A stretch of 47,896 nt of DNA from Saccharibacillus sp. O23 (GCF_002205895.1 NZ_NJDE01000030.1:1-47896); one strand, 5' to 3'. Shown: positions 15,839-24,208, numbered from the stretch's first letter. Made by a program: numbers and translations. Notes: generated by a model from the sequence alone, not told the origin.

Positions 15839-16710
15839 CAGGATACCGCAGCGTTGTCCGACGCATCTCCCGCCGCGCCGAAAGCGGACAATACGCGCAT
15901 CAACAGCATGCCTTTCTCTTCGTCGGGAACGACCGCGCGGCGCGTGAACACGTCGTATTCGTTGCGGCGTACCTGTTCGAAGATCGCGCCGTAGAACGCC
16001 GCGGCCAGAGCCACGGCAAGTCCGCTTCGCTTCGGATAGGTCTCGAGGTTCGACAGCCCTTTGGCGAACCAAGCGGCGGCCTGCGCGTGCAGCTCGTCGA
16101 TCATCGCGACGAACCGGCCGTCGATCACGCCGCGCTCCAGTTCTTCGTCGGCGTATCCGTGCCGGCGCATCAGTTCCGCCGGAACGTAACGCCGTCCGCG
16201 TCGCAGGTCCTCGCCGACGTCGCGAATGATGTTGACGATCTGCATCCCTTTGCCGAGCGCGATGCCCGCTTCGGCCGCTTCGGCGTGCAGGTCGTCGCGC
16301 AGCACCGGCAGCAGCATCTCGCCGACCGTTCCGGCGACGAGATAACAGTAATGTTCGAGCTGCTCCATCGTTTCGTAGCGAAGCAGCGTCAGGTCGCTCA
16401 ATTGACCGTCCATCTGGCTCAGGAACGGACGGCGGTCCAGATTCGGGAAGCTGCCGAACAGCCAACGCAGCGCCGGCCAGATATAATGTCCGTCGGCTTT
16501 GTCCAATTCCATGAACTTCGTTCTCAGCTCGTGAATGGTATACGGCGACGTGTCCGGCTCGTCGACGCTGTCGTCGATCAGACGGCAGAACGCATAGATG
16601 ACGTATACCGCGTGCCGTCTCCTTTCGGGCAGATCCCGGAAGGCGTGGTAAAACGAGGTGGAGCCGCGACGCATCGCTTCCTCGCACTGCTGCATGATAT
16701 GTTCGTTCAT
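15838..16710 (-). CDS. crtM: Dehydrosqualene/phytoene synthase (CrtM/CrtB type)
   Basis: Head-to-head prenyl synthase, 290 residues, committing step of carotenoid synthesis. ATG at 16708-16710 behind GAAGGAG, overlapping the upstream stop as ATGA. The two Asp-rich metal sites are present: RLIDDSVDEPD and NIIRDVGEDLRRGR, along with YCYLVAGTVGEM and an RGSTSFYHAF opening. These residues bind the Mg-diphosphate of two farnesyl (C30) or geranylgeranyl (C40) substrates; chain length cannot be read with certainty. Association with CrtP- and CrtQ-like genes argues for C30, and for that reason the symbol crtM is used. Confidence 0.9.
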   Translation of the reverse strand: MNEHIMQQCEEAMRRGSTSFYHAFRDLPERRRHAVYVIYAFCRLIDDSVDEPDTSPYTIHELRTKFMELDKADGHYIWPALRWLFGSFPNLDRRPFLSQMDGQLSDLTLLRYETMEQLEHYCYLVAGTVGEMLLPVLRDDLHAEAAEAGIALGKGMQIVNIIRDVGEDLRRGRRYVPAELMRRHGYADEELERGVIDGRFVAMIDELHAQAAAWFAKGLSNLETYPKRSGLAVALAAAFYGAIFEQVRRNEYDVFTRRAVVPDEEKGMLLMRVLSAFGAAGDASDNAAVS

Positions 16711-18182
16711 GGATTCCACTCCTTCAAAAGCTGATTTACGGCCATTCTCGCTCCCTGCATCACGATCGGAACGCCTCCGCCGGGATGGACGGACGCGCCC
16801 GCCGCGTATAAGCCGTCGATGCCGGCGAACGGTTTGGGCTGCGGCCGGTAAGGACCGGATTGAGCCAAGATCGGCGCGATGCCGAAGCTGCCGCCGACGT
16901 AATTGCCGTCGCGAAGCGCGTCTTCGGGCGTCCGCAGCTTGATCCATTCGATCGATTCGCGCAGTCCCGGGAATCCTCGGCGTTCCGCTTCGCGAAGAAC
17001 TTTTCGCGCCAAACGCTTGCCTTCTTTGGGCCAAGCGATGCGCGAAGCGTCCGGAGCGGGAATCAAGAAGTACAGGACGCTCTCTCCCGGAGGAGCCGCC
17101 TGCGGGTCCAGTTCGACGGGATTGAATACGTAGAACGACGGATTGGCGGGAATCATGCCCCGCTCGAAGATCGCTTGCAGGCCGTCGCTGAGACTGTCCG
17201 GCAGGAAAAATTGATGGGCCGCCGTATCTTCCCAACGCTTGGAAGCGCCGAGATAGACCAGCACGCAGCCCGACGAAGGCCGGTAAGGCTTGCGCCGACG
17301 CGCTTCGGGCCGTGCGTCGAGCAGCGGCAAAATAGCAGGGAAATCGCCGTTGAACAGCACCGCGTCATATTCTTCGCGCCGGCCGCCGACCACGATTCCC
17401 CGGCATTTCCCGTCTTCGACGGGCAGGCTCTCGACGCGCTCGTTCAAACGGATCTTCACCCCGCGGGCGCGCAGTTCTTCTTCCAGAATGACCGGCAGAC
17501 GGGCATAGCCGCCTTCGATCATCCAGATGCCGAATTCGTGTTCCGCATACGGCAGGATCGAATAGACGCCCGGCGTTCCCGCCGGCTGACCGCCGATATA
17601 GAGCGATTGGAGCGAATAAGCGTCGATCAGATCGTCCGACTTGAAATAACGCGAAGCCGCGACCCTGACGCTGCGGTGCGCCTGAAGTTTGCCGAGCATC
17701 CGGACCAGCCGAGGCGTAAAAAAGTCGCGTTTGCGCGGGAAGGTCTGTTCGAGCACCGCTTTTTGCGCTCCCGGATAGGTCTCGCGCATCTGCTCCATAT
17801 AACGCTTGTACCCTTCCGCTTCTCCCGGAAACAGCCGAGCGATTTCTTTTTCCTGCTGCTCGGGGCGGCGATGTTTGGTCATCGTCCGGCCGTCGGCGTA
17901 ATGAATCCGGTAAAGCGGGTCGGATTCGATCAGCTTGATCCGCTCCCGTTCGATCCCGCCTTCTTCCAAGATCGACAGCAGCATCTCCGGCAGCAGCACG
18001 ATGGTCGGTCCCTGATCGATCCGGCGCGTATCGTTCTCGTCGCGTTCGAAAGCGATCCGGCCGCCCAGACGGTCCCGCGATTCGATCAGCGTCACTTCGG
18101 CGCCCCGTTTGCTGAGCAGCAGCGCCGAAGTCAAGCCTCCGATGCCGCCGCCCACGATCGCGACGCGCGGCGCGCGGCTCAT
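16707..18182 (-). CDS. CrtN-like carotenoid desaturase, second copy
   Basis: FAD-dependent desaturase-superfamily protein, 491 residues. ATG at 18180-18182 overlaps the upstream stop as ATGA, with GGAGGAG just before. Features: VAIVGGGIGGLTSALLLSKR (dinucleotide fold), DQGPTIVLLPEML, SLYIGGQPAGTPGVYSILPY, and the C-terminal AGASVHPGGGVPIVMQGAR flavin motif typical of CrtN. It differs from the first-gene desaturase throughout, so it is not a recent duplicate. Likely introduces part of the conjugated double bonds or a second-end modification; the division of labour among the three paralogues is inference. Confidence 0.82.
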   Translation of the reverse strand: MSRAPRVAIVGGGIGGLTSALLLSKRGAEVTLIESRDRLGGRIAFERDENDTRRIDQGPTIVLLPEMLLSILEEGGIERERIKLIESDPLYRIHYADGRTMTKHRRPEQQEKEIARLFPGEAEGYKRYMEQMRETYPGAQKAVLEQTFPRKRDFFTPRLVRMLGKLQAHRSVRVAASRYFKSDDLIDAYSLQSLYIGGQPAGTPGVYSILPYAEHEFGIWMIEGGYARLPVILEEELRARGVKIRLNERVESLPVEDGKCRGIVVGGRREEYDAVLFNGDFPAILPLLDARPEARRRKPYRPSSGCVLVYLGASKRWEDTAAHQFFLPDSLSDGLQAIFERGMIPANPSFYVFNPVELDPQAAPPGESVLYFLIPAPDASRIAWPKEGKRLARKVLREAERRGFPGLRESIEWIKLRTPEDALRDGNYVGGSFGIAPILAQSGPYRPQPKPFAGIDGLYAAGASVHPGGGVPIVMQGARMAVNQLLKEWNP

Positions 18183-19732
18183 TCGGCTCCTCCTGCCGCG
18201 ACCGGCGCTTGAACCGCCGGATGCGCTTGCGGACGGCCGTCCGCGCCTTCGATCAGATCGACGCTGATCCGCGCGGATTCGAAGATCGTCGGCAGGCCGC
18301 TGCCCGGATGCGTACCTCCGCCGACCAGCCATACGCCTTCGACTTCCTCGAAACGATTATGCGGACGCAGCGCCATCATCTGCCCGAGATTATGAGACAG
18401 ATTGAAAGTCGCGCCCCGGTAGACGTCGAGTTCGTTCCGCCAGTCGAGCGGCGTGAAGAACGCTTCTTCTTCGATCCGTGCGCGCAGTCCTTTCAGCTGT
18501 TCGATATTTTCCAGGCGATCCAGCATCCAATCTTTCAACTCTTCGCGCCGCCCGCTCCAATCGGTATCGCCTTGAAGATTCGGAACCGGCATCAGCACGT
18601 ACAGCGAAGATTTGCCGGCCGGCGCGAGCGTCGGGTCCAGCTTGGACGGATTATGCACATAGATCGAAGGGTCTTCCGACAGCGTCAGCGTTTCGGTGAT
18701 TTCTTTGACGTTGCGCGCGTAGTCGTCGGCAAAATGGATCGAATGGTGCGGCAGATCCACTTCGCCGTCGATGCCCAGATAGAGCATGGCCGTCGAACAG
18801 GAATATTTTTTCGCTTCGAGCTTTTTGGGGTTATATTTCTTCAGAACGCCCGGTTCGAACAATCCGTTCATCGCCGAAGCGAAATCCGCTCCGATCACGA
18901 TATGTTCGGCAAAGCGAGTCTCTCCGTCTTGAAGCCGAACGCCCGTCGCGCGGCCGTTCTCCGTCAGAATCTTGTCGACCGGCCTGCCCATATGGAACCG
19001 GACGCCGTGTTCTTCGGCGACCTTGACCATCGCTTCCCAGAGCGCGGCGATGCCGCCGATCGGATGCAGCAGACCGAAACGATGTTCCATGAACGACAAG
19101 ATCGTGAACGTTCCCGGACAGTTCCAAGCGGACATGCCGAGATATTTGGATTGGAACGTGAACGCGTACTTCAGCCGTTCGTCGTTGAAGTAACGCGATA
19201 GCTGGCCATAGACCGTATCCGTGACTTTGAGGTGAGGCAGCGCTTTGATGGCATCCGCTTTCAAGTAATCCCCGAATCCGCCGAACGGTCGACGCAGCAG
19301 AGGTTCGACGTGTTCGTACTTCACTGACTCATCGGTCATAAAACGATAGAAACCGGCTTCTTCTCCGGGGAACAACGCTTGGATGCGTTTGGCTGTTTCT
19401 TCGTTGTCGCTGGAAGGCATCAACACCGTTTGTCCGCGGTCGAAATACAATCCGTACAGCGGGTCCAACCGATGAAGCTTTACGTAATCGTGCACCGAAC
19501 GTCCTGCCCGCTCGAACAGCTCTTCGAGCAGTTGCGGCATCATCAGAAACGTCGCGCCGCGATCGAAGGTGTACGCGCCCAGCCGCAAACGTCCCGAACG
19601 TCCTCCGGGAACGGGCTGTTTTTCGTACACGTCGACTTCGTAGCCTTTGGCTCCGAGCAGCATTGCCGCCGCCAATCCCCCGGGACCGGCGCCTACCACA
19701 ACCGCGGTTTTACTCTTTTGGTTTCTCCCCAT
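18179..19732 (-). CDS. crtN: CrtN/CrtI-type carotenoid desaturase, first gene of the operon
   Basis: FAD-dependent desaturase, 517 residues. ATG at 19730-19732 is preferred because AAAGGTG lies six bases upstream; the GTG three codons earlier touches the ribosome binding site. Motifs: VVVGAGPGGLAAAMLLGAK, EKQPVPGGRSG, FDRGATFLMMPQLL, AFTFQSKYLGMSAWNCPG, SIYVHNPSKLDPTLAPAG and the terminal GGGTHPGSGLPTIFESAR. The mid-protein sequence SCSTAMLYLGIDGEVD resembles staphylococcal CrtN (SCSAFLMYIGID). It probably carries out the main desaturation of the crtM product. It heads the eight-gene operon. Confidence 0.85.
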   Translation of the reverse strand: MGRNQKSKTAVVVGAGPGGLAAAMLLGAKGYEVDVYEKQPVPGGRSGRLRLGAYTFDRGATFLMMPQLLEELFERAGRSVHDYVKLHRLDPLYGLYFDRGQTVLMPSSDNEETAKRIQALFPGEEAGFYRFMTDESVKYEHVEPLLRRPFGGFGDYLKADAIKALPHLKVTDTVYGQLSRYFNDERLKYAFTFQSKYLGMSAWNCPGTFTILSFMEHRFGLLHPIGGIAALWEAMVKVAEEHGVRFHMGRPVDKILTENGRATGVRLQDGETRFAEHIVIGADFASAMNGLFEPGVLKKYNPKKLEAKKYSCSTAMLYLGIDGEVDLPHHSIHFADDYARNVKEITETLTLSEDPSIYVHNPSKLDPTLAPAGKSSLYVLMPVPNLQGDTDWSGRREELKDWMLDRLENIEQLKGLRARIEEEAFFTPLDWRNELDVYRGATFNLSHNLGQMMALRPHNRFEEVEGVWLVGGGTHPGSGLPTIFESARISVDLIEGADGRPQAHPAVQAPVAAGGAE

Positions 19733-19978
19733 GCCATTCACCTTTCCTGATTAGACTTGCCCCATCACCTTTAATTACCCATTAACCGGCCTGTCGGCTC
19801 GCTTTTCGTATGATGTATTTTGTAAAATCGGTTTGAGCGCGGCTGAGTTTTTACCAAATTTAAAATTTTAAAGTTTTGAGTCCACGATTCTATTTTAGAC
19901 TACCATAGCTGTCCCCTCCCGACAAACGCTATCCGCCCCGAAAACTTAAATTTTTAACCGATTCGCGACCCGACGCCC
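19733..19978 (-). promoter_or_regulatory. Upstream region of the carotenoid operon
   Basis: About 245 bp without a gene. It is AT-rich in the middle and must contain the operon promoter, but no -35/-10 pair of good quality was found for sigma-A or sigma-B. Two AT-rich elements in inverted orientation lie here and are listed separately. Confidence 0.5.
19860..19957. repeat. Inverted pair of AT-rich 17-18 bp elements
   Basis: TTAAAATTTTAAAGTTTT at 19860-19877 on the plus strand and TTAAAAATTTAAGTTTT on the minus strand at 19941-19957 are near-identical. The first contains the perfect palindrome TTTAAAATTTTAAA (19859-19872). Their position upstream of the carotenoid operon makes them operator candidates, though base composition alone could produce them. 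Confidence 0.4.
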
Positions 19979-20010
19979 AAAAAGCCAAGGCGCTCCTAAG
20001 GAGCGCCTTG
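19979..20010 (-). terminator. Terminator of cls
   Basis: Perfect 11-bp stem CAAGGCGCTCC / GGAGCGCCTTG (19986-20010) followed on the minus strand by GCTTTTT. Confidence 0.85.
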
Positions 20011-20033
20011 ACCGTCTTTGGGCCGCAAATGTC

Positions 20034-21545
20034 TCATAACAAAGGCGAAAGCAGCCGCGCGGCCGATTCCATGAACCGCACCGCCATGCGTTTGCTGCCG
20101 AATTCAGCCGGATCGATCATCGTCGTATTCAGCAGATCGCGTTCGAAGTCCGCCGCGATGCGCGCGACGCTGGCATTGTTCATGAGCAGCGCGTTGACTT
20201 CGAAATTGAGATGGAAGCTGCGCATATCCATGTTCGCGGTGCCGATGCTGGCCGTCTCCCCGTCCACGATCAGGAGCTTGGAATGCAGGAAGCCTTTTTC
20301 GTATTCGTAGATCTTCACGCCCGCGTCGAGCAGGATCGGGAAATACGAATGCGACGCCCAGAACGGCAGCTTCTTGTCCGGCTTGGCCGGGAACAGCAGC
20401 CTGACGTCGAGACCCGACAGCGCGGCCGTGCGCAGAGCGGTGAGAATGTCTTCGTCCGGAATGAAATACGGCGTGGCGATCCAGACCGACTTTTTGGCCG
20501 TCGTGATCATGGAGAAAAAGATATGTTTGAGCGCCCGGCGATCGTTATCGGGTCCGCTGGCGATGATCTGCACCGCTCCGAGCGACGGATCGGCTTTGCT
20601 TTTGCTTTGAAAATATCCCGGTCCGGTCGGCTGTTCGCCGGTCATATGCCGCCAGTCCCGCAGGAAAATCCGCTGCAGCGTGGCGACCGCTTCGCCTTCG
20701 ATCCGCATATGCGTATCCCGCCAGAATCCGTACGTCTTGCTCCGGCTGAGGTATTCGTCCCCGACGTTCAACCCGCCGATAAAGCCGATGTTTTTGTCGA
20801 TCACCACGATCTTGCGATGGTTGCGGTAGTTGACCCGGCTGGTGGCGAGCAGGAATTTGGTCGAGCCGAAGATCGCCACCTTGATTCCGGCATCGCGCAT
20901 CTCGTCCAGAAATTTGCGCGGCAGTTGAATGCTGCCTACGGCATCCACCATGAAGCGCACTTCCAAGCCCGCTTTCGCTTTCTGGATCAGCAGCTGCTGA
21001 ATCTGCGTGCCGATATCGTCCGCGCGGTAGATGTAATATTCCATATGGATATGATGCTTCGCTCCGCGCAGCGCTTCGAGCAGCTCGGAGAAGGTGCTGC
21101 CCCCGTTGGTCAGCACTGCCGTCGGGCTCGAATACGAGACCGGCATCAGCGACAACCGGCGCGACAGGCGCAGAATGCGCTGCTGTTCCTCGGTAAAATG
21201 CGCGGTATTCTCGATGCCCGCCAGCGTATCTTTCTCGCTCCATTTATAAATGCGGCGGTCCCATTCAGCTTTCTTGTCGTATTTGCGGCGGCGGAAATAA
21301 TTCTGCCCGAACAGAAAATAGAAGATCAGGCCGACCACCGGCAGCAGTCCCAAGACCAGTATCCAAGACAACGTGCTCGACGGATTCCGATTGTCCATAA
21401 AGATCACGAAGGCGATCGAGATGACCGTCAGCGTGGAAAAGATGCTCATGACCGCGGCCGCGGTCGTTCCGAACAGATCGACGCCGAAATAATAAAACAC
21501 GAACAGCAAAACGGCGAGCAGGAATACGATCAGCCCACGTCTCAT
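20034..21545 (-). CDS. cls: Cardiolipin synthase (phospholipase D family)
   Basis: Condenses two phosphatidylglycerols into cardiolipin at the membrane. 503 residues from the ATG at 21543-21545, chosen for the GGGGGA upstream; an ATG five codons earlier is possible. Two N-terminal membrane segments (GLIVFLLAVLLFVFYYFGV; LGLLPVVGLIFYFLFG) with the PSSTLSWILVLG motif between, then two HKD motifs: NHRKIVVIDKNIGFIGG and LHSKLLIVDGETASIGTANMD. The size and arrangement are those of Bacillus ClsA. Own terminator downstream; nothing links it to the neighbouring carotenoid operon except shared membrane location. Confidence 0.94.
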   Translation of the reverse strand: MRRGLIVFLLAVLLFVFYYFGVDLFGTTAAAVMSIFSTLTVISIAFVIFMDNRNPSSTLSWILVLGLLPVVGLIFYFLFGQNYFRRRKYDKKAEWDRRIYKWSEKDTLAGIENTAHFTEEQQRILRLSRRLSLMPVSYSSPTAVLTNGGSTFSELLEALRGAKHHIHMEYYIYRADDIGTQIQQLLIQKAKAGLEVRFMVDAVGSIQLPRKFLDEMRDAGIKVAIFGSTKFLLATSRVNYRNHRKIVVIDKNIGFIGGLNVGDEYLSRSKTYGFWRDTHMRIEGEAVATLQRIFLRDWRHMTGEQPTGPGYFQSKSKADPSLGAVQIIASGPDNDRRALKHIFFSMITTAKKSVWIATPYFIPDEDILTALRTAALSGLDVRLLFPAKPDKKLPFWASHSYFPILLDAGVKIYEYEKGFLHSKLLIVDGETASIGTANMDMRSFHLNFEVNALLMNNASVARIAADFERDLLNTTMIDPAEFGSKRMAVRFMESAARLLSPLL

Positions 21546-21658
21546 TGTGCAATCCCCCATTTCTCGTGACGGTCATTACGTCTCCGGCCGCAATCGGTTT
21601 CATCGAAATCCCCGTTTCCGGCTCTTCGCAATCTTGATAACTGTCTTTACCCTTCCCG

Positions 21659-21687
21659 TTGACAGGACGAATCCGGTGTGATATTTT
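21659..21687 (+). promoter_or_regulatory. Sigma-A promoter of the TetR-SMR operon
   Basis: Perfect TTGACA (21659-21664), 17-nt spacer, TATTTT (21682-21687). The predicted start of transcription falls in the palindromic operator next to it. Confidence 0.75.
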
Positions 21688-21692
21688 TCTAC

Positions 21693-21706
21693 CTAACGAC
21701 CGTTAG
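21693..21706. promoter_or_regulatory. Palindromic operator, probable site of the TetR repressor
   Basis: CTAACG-AC-CGTTAG is a perfect 6-bp inverted repeat with a 2-bp spacer, placed over the predicted +1 and 33 bp before the tetR start, the usual position for autorepression. Confidence 0.65.
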
Positions 21707-21738
21707 TTTGTTTTCTTCGGAAAAAAGGAGGATTTCGC

Positions 21739-22320
21739 ATGACCCGCAAGCCCGTCATCGAAGATATCGCGCTCGGTTTGTTCGCCAGCGAAGGGTTCGA
21801 AGGCGCTTCGCTCGGCCGGATCGCCGAAGCCGTCGGAATCCGCAAACCTTCGATCTATGCCCATTTCCGCAGCAAAGAAGACTTGTTCCTGTGCGTATTC
21901 GATCGGGCGCTTCGACGCAAACGGCGCGATTGGTTCCGCTATGCGCTTCAAGGAGCGGAGCTTCCGCTCGAACAGAATCTGCATCGGCTGACGGAACGTC
22001 TGCTGGACGATTACGAATCGGATACGGAGACCCGTTTCCTTCTGCGCATGTGCTACTTCCCGCCGAGTTCGCTGCACGACGACGTGATGAATCGGGTCGT
22101 GCCGTTCTTCGAACAAGCCGAGCAGGGATTGAAGCAGCTATTGGAGAGACCGGCGCACGCCGCCCGGCTGCATCCCGGCGGCGCGCCGGATGCGGCGCTG
22201 GCTTACGTGACCGTGCTGGACGGCATCATGGCCGAAGCCATCTACGGCGACCGGGCAAGAGCGGAGCGGCGTCTCAAAGCCATGTGGCCGATCTACTGCC
22301 GCGGCATATTGAAAACTTGA
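21739..22320 (+). CDS. TetR-family regulator of the SMR efflux pair
   Basis: 193 residues, ATG behind AAGGAGG. Residues 1-50 carry the TetR HTH: IEDIALGLFASEGFEGASLG, IAEAVGIRKPSIYAHFRSKE (recognition helix region SIYAHF). The C-terminal ligand-binding part is helical and unrecognised in detail. It precedes two SMR subunits by 31 bp and shares their promoter, so it most likely represses its own operon and is released by a pump substrate (quaternary ammonium or guanidinium-like compounds in other SMR systems). Confidence 0.88.
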   Translation: MTRKPVIEDIALGLFASEGFEGASLGRIAEAVGIRKPSIYAHFRSKEDLFLCVFDRALRRKRRDWFRYALQGAELPLEQNLHRLTERLLDDYESDTETRFLLRMCYFPPSSLHDDVMNRVVPFFEQAEQGLKQLLERPAHAARLHPGGAPDAALAYVTVLDGIMAEAIYGDRARAERRLKAMWPIYCRGILKT

Positions 22321-22351
22321 GTTTATCGAGAAAGCAAGGAGAGTGGACACC

Positions 22352-22735
22352 ATGAGCCGCGCCAATCGCGGATGGACCTATGTATTGATCGGAGGATTGT
22401 TCGAAGTGGCCTGGGTATCCGGGTTGAAACACTCCTCGAACCTGTGGGAATGGCTGCTGACGATCGTCGGCATCGCCGCCAGCTTCTGGCTGATGATCAA
22501 CGCTTCGAAAGTGCTGCCGATCGGCAGCGTATACGCCGTGTTTACCGGACTGGGCACGGCGGGCACCGTCGTGGCGGAGACGCTGATCTTCGGCGAACCG
22601 TTCAGTCTCGCCAAGACGCTGCTGATTCTGCTGCTGCTCTCCGGCGTGGTCGGCCTCAAGCTCGTCACCGACTCGCCGAAAGAAGAACAAGCCGGCTCGG
22701 CGGAAGTCCGCGCCGGCGGAAAGGGGGCGGTCTGA
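22352..22735 (+). CDS. SMR-family multidrug efflux subunit (first of pair)
   Basis: 127-residue four-helix membrane protein of the small multidrug resistance family. The ATG at 22352 is used, ten bases after AAGGAG; the upstream GTG overlaps the ribosome binding site. The active-site Glu is in GGLFEVAWVSGLKHS, and helix 3/4 motifs YAVFTGLGTAGTV and LLILLLLSGVVGLKL are present. A hydrophilic tail of about 20 residues extends past helix 4, which distinguishes it from its 104-residue partner. Two unequal SMR genes in tandem usually form an antiparallel heterodimer, as in YkkCD or EbrAB. Confidence 0.9.
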   Translation: MSRANRGWTYVLIGGLFEVAWVSGLKHSSNLWEWLLTIVGIAASFWLMINASKVLPIGSVYAVFTGLGTAGTVVAETLIFGEPFSLAKTLLILLLLSGVVGLKLVTDSPKEEQAGSAEVRAGGKGAV

Positions 22736-22736
22736 T

Positions 22737-23051
22737 ATGGCATGGATCGCTCTGCTGCTCGCCGGATGCTGCGAAGTCTCGGGCGTCATCGGACTGAAGC
22801 AGGTCTCTCTTCGCAAAGGCGTACCGGCTTATCTGCTGCTGATCGCTTCGTTCGCCGGCAGCTTCTCGCTGCTGACCTTCGCCATGCAGCATGTCGCCAT
22901 GGGCACGGCGTACGCGATCTGGACCGGCATCGGCACGGTCGGCGGCGCGCTGGTCGGCATGTTCCTGTACGGCGAACCGAAGGAAGCGCGGCGGATTTTG
23001 TTCATCGCGATGATTCTATCGGCCGCGGTCGGTTTGAAACTGATCTCGTGA
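22737..23051 (+). CDS. SMR-family multidrug efflux subunit (second of pair)
   Basis: 104 residues, typical SMR length. It starts 1 bp after the stop of the first subunit, with GAAAGGGGG inside that gene as ribosome binding site. The catalytic Glu is in LLAGCCEVSGVIGLK, helix 3 carries the YAIWTGIGTVGGALVG signature and helix 4 FIAMILSAAVGLKLIS. The proton-coupled exporter is formed with the preceding subunit in the cytoplasmic membrane. A strong terminator follows directly. Confidence 0.92.
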   Translation: MAWIALLLAGCCEVSGVIGLKQVSLRKGVPAYLLLIASFAGSFSLLTFAMQHVAMGTAYAIWTGIGTVGGALVGMFLYGEPKEARRILFIAMILSAAVGLKLIS

Positions 23052-23096
23052 AACGCCGCTCTCGACTTTCGGCAAAGTTGAGAGCGGCGTTTTTTT
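23052..23096 (+). terminator. Terminator of the TetR-SMR operon
   Basis: A long stem beginning with AACGCCGCTCTC (23052-23063) and ending with GAGAGCGGCGTT is followed by a run of T. It starts one base after the stop codon. Confidence 0.9.
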
Positions 23097-23106
23097 GGTT
23101 TATACT
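23078..23106 (+). promoter_or_regulatory. Sigma-A promoter of the YerO-like regulator, embedded in the preceding terminator
   Basis: TTGAGA (23078-23083), 17-nt spacer, TATACT (23101-23106). The -35 box is part of the right arm of the SMR terminator. Confidence 0.7.
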
Positions 23107-23110
23107 ATTT

Positions 23111-23126
23111 TCGACTAGAGAGTCGA
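23111..23126. promoter_or_regulatory. Palindromic operator of the YerO-like regulator
   Basis: TCGACT-AGAG-AGTCGA, a perfect 6-bp inverted repeat with a 4-bp spacer, placed at the expected transcription start and 39 bp before the coding region. Confidence 0.65.
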
Positions 23127-23165
23127 TCGTAGAACCGTACAGTCAGAAAAGGAGGCGCAACCCGT

Positions 23166-24116
23166 TTGACCGACCGATCCGCAGAGCGCAAACAGACCAT
23201 TTTCACCGTCGCCCTTTCCTTGTTTTCCGAACGGGGAATCAAAGCGACATCCATGCAGGACATCGCGGAGCGCTGCGGTTTCTCCAAAGGAACGCTTTAT
23301 CAGCATTTTCGCTCCAAGGAAGAATTGATCCGCTCTATCCACGAATACGCGCTCGCCACGCTTCAGCAGAAGTTGGAATCCGCGGCGTCGCAGGACCGAA
23401 GCGCCCGCGAGACCTTCGTGGCCCAGATCGAGGTGCTGCTCCATTCGCTTATCGAATTCAAGACGTTCATGGTGATGCAGATCCGCGAACAGGAGTTTAC
23501 GGGCATCGGCGACGGGCTGCGCAAGCAGCAGGCGGCCGGCGCCTGCGCGCCCGAACGCCACCCGCTGCTGACTACCGCTTTCGTTCAAGTACGCCGCAGC
23601 CTGATCGGCATCTACGGCCCGGAGATCGACGCGTATTCCGGCGACCTGTTCATCTTGATCAGCGGCTTGACCTTCTCTTACCTCCAATTGGCCGACGATT
23701 GGGGCATGCCGGAGATTCCGATTCCCCAGTCGCTTCGTCATCTGGAACGCATGGTCGACGCCGCCGTCGAACGTCTGCTTCAATCGAATCCGGAACCTCT
23801 GATCGCTCCGGCGCTGTGGGCGGGCTGGATCGAAGAAACGCAGGCTCCGGGCGACTCCGGCGCCGCCAAACGGCCGTTCATTCTGATCCGCCAGATGCGG
23901 GATACGCTGGCTTGGAGCCCGCTGCTGCGCGCCGAGCGCGAAGAGACGATGCAGACCTTGGACGTGCTGGAAGCCGAACTGAACGAAGAATATCCCCGAC
24001 GCGCCGTCGTCAAAGGGATGCTTGCCAACCTGCGCGAAGTTCATTCGCTGCACGGCGCGCTGGAACAGTTGGAGCCGATCCTGCTGTATCGCCTGGACGA
24101 ACAGGCCGCTTTTTGA
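23166..24116 (+). CDS. TetR-family regulator, YerO-like, of the RND pump
   Basis: 316 residues, starting with TTG nine bases after GGAGG. N-terminal HTH: TIFTVALSLFSERGIKATSM, IAERCGFSKGTLYQHFRSKE. The protein is long for a TetR regulator, with a second helical region (about 200-316). That length and the position just upstream of a SwrC-like pump match B. subtilis YerO, the repressor of swrC, so the same role is inferred. Its own promoter and palindromic operator are readable. The 92-bp gap to the pump gene contains no terminator, so the two are probably co-transcribed. Confidence 0.85.
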   Translation: MTDRSAERKQTIFTVALSLFSERGIKATSMQDIAERCGFSKGTLYQHFRSKEELIRSIHEYALATLQQKLESAASQDRSARETFVAQIEVLLHSLIEFKTFMVMQIREQEFTGIGDGLRKQQAAGACAPERHPLLTTAFVQVRRSLIGIYGPEIDAYSGDLFILISGLTFSYLQLADDWGMPEIPIPQSLRHLERMVDAAVERLLQSNPEPLIAPALWAGWIEETQAPGDSGAAKRPFILIRQMRDTLAWSPLLRAEREETMQTLDVLEAELNEEYPRRAVVKGMLANLREVHSLHGALEQLEPILLYRLDEQAAF

Positions 24117-24208
24117 AGCTCGAACGCGTTCTTAGAAACCGTTCGGCATAGAGATGCCCGACCGACGGGCGCAATCCATTAACAGGTAAGAGGAGTGGAG
24201 AATTTTTT

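Noticed and set aside
22321..22351. Guanidine riboswitch before the SMR genes
   Set aside because: SMR pairs often follow a ykkC riboswitch, but the gap to tetR is only 31 bp and holds little more than a ribosome binding site.
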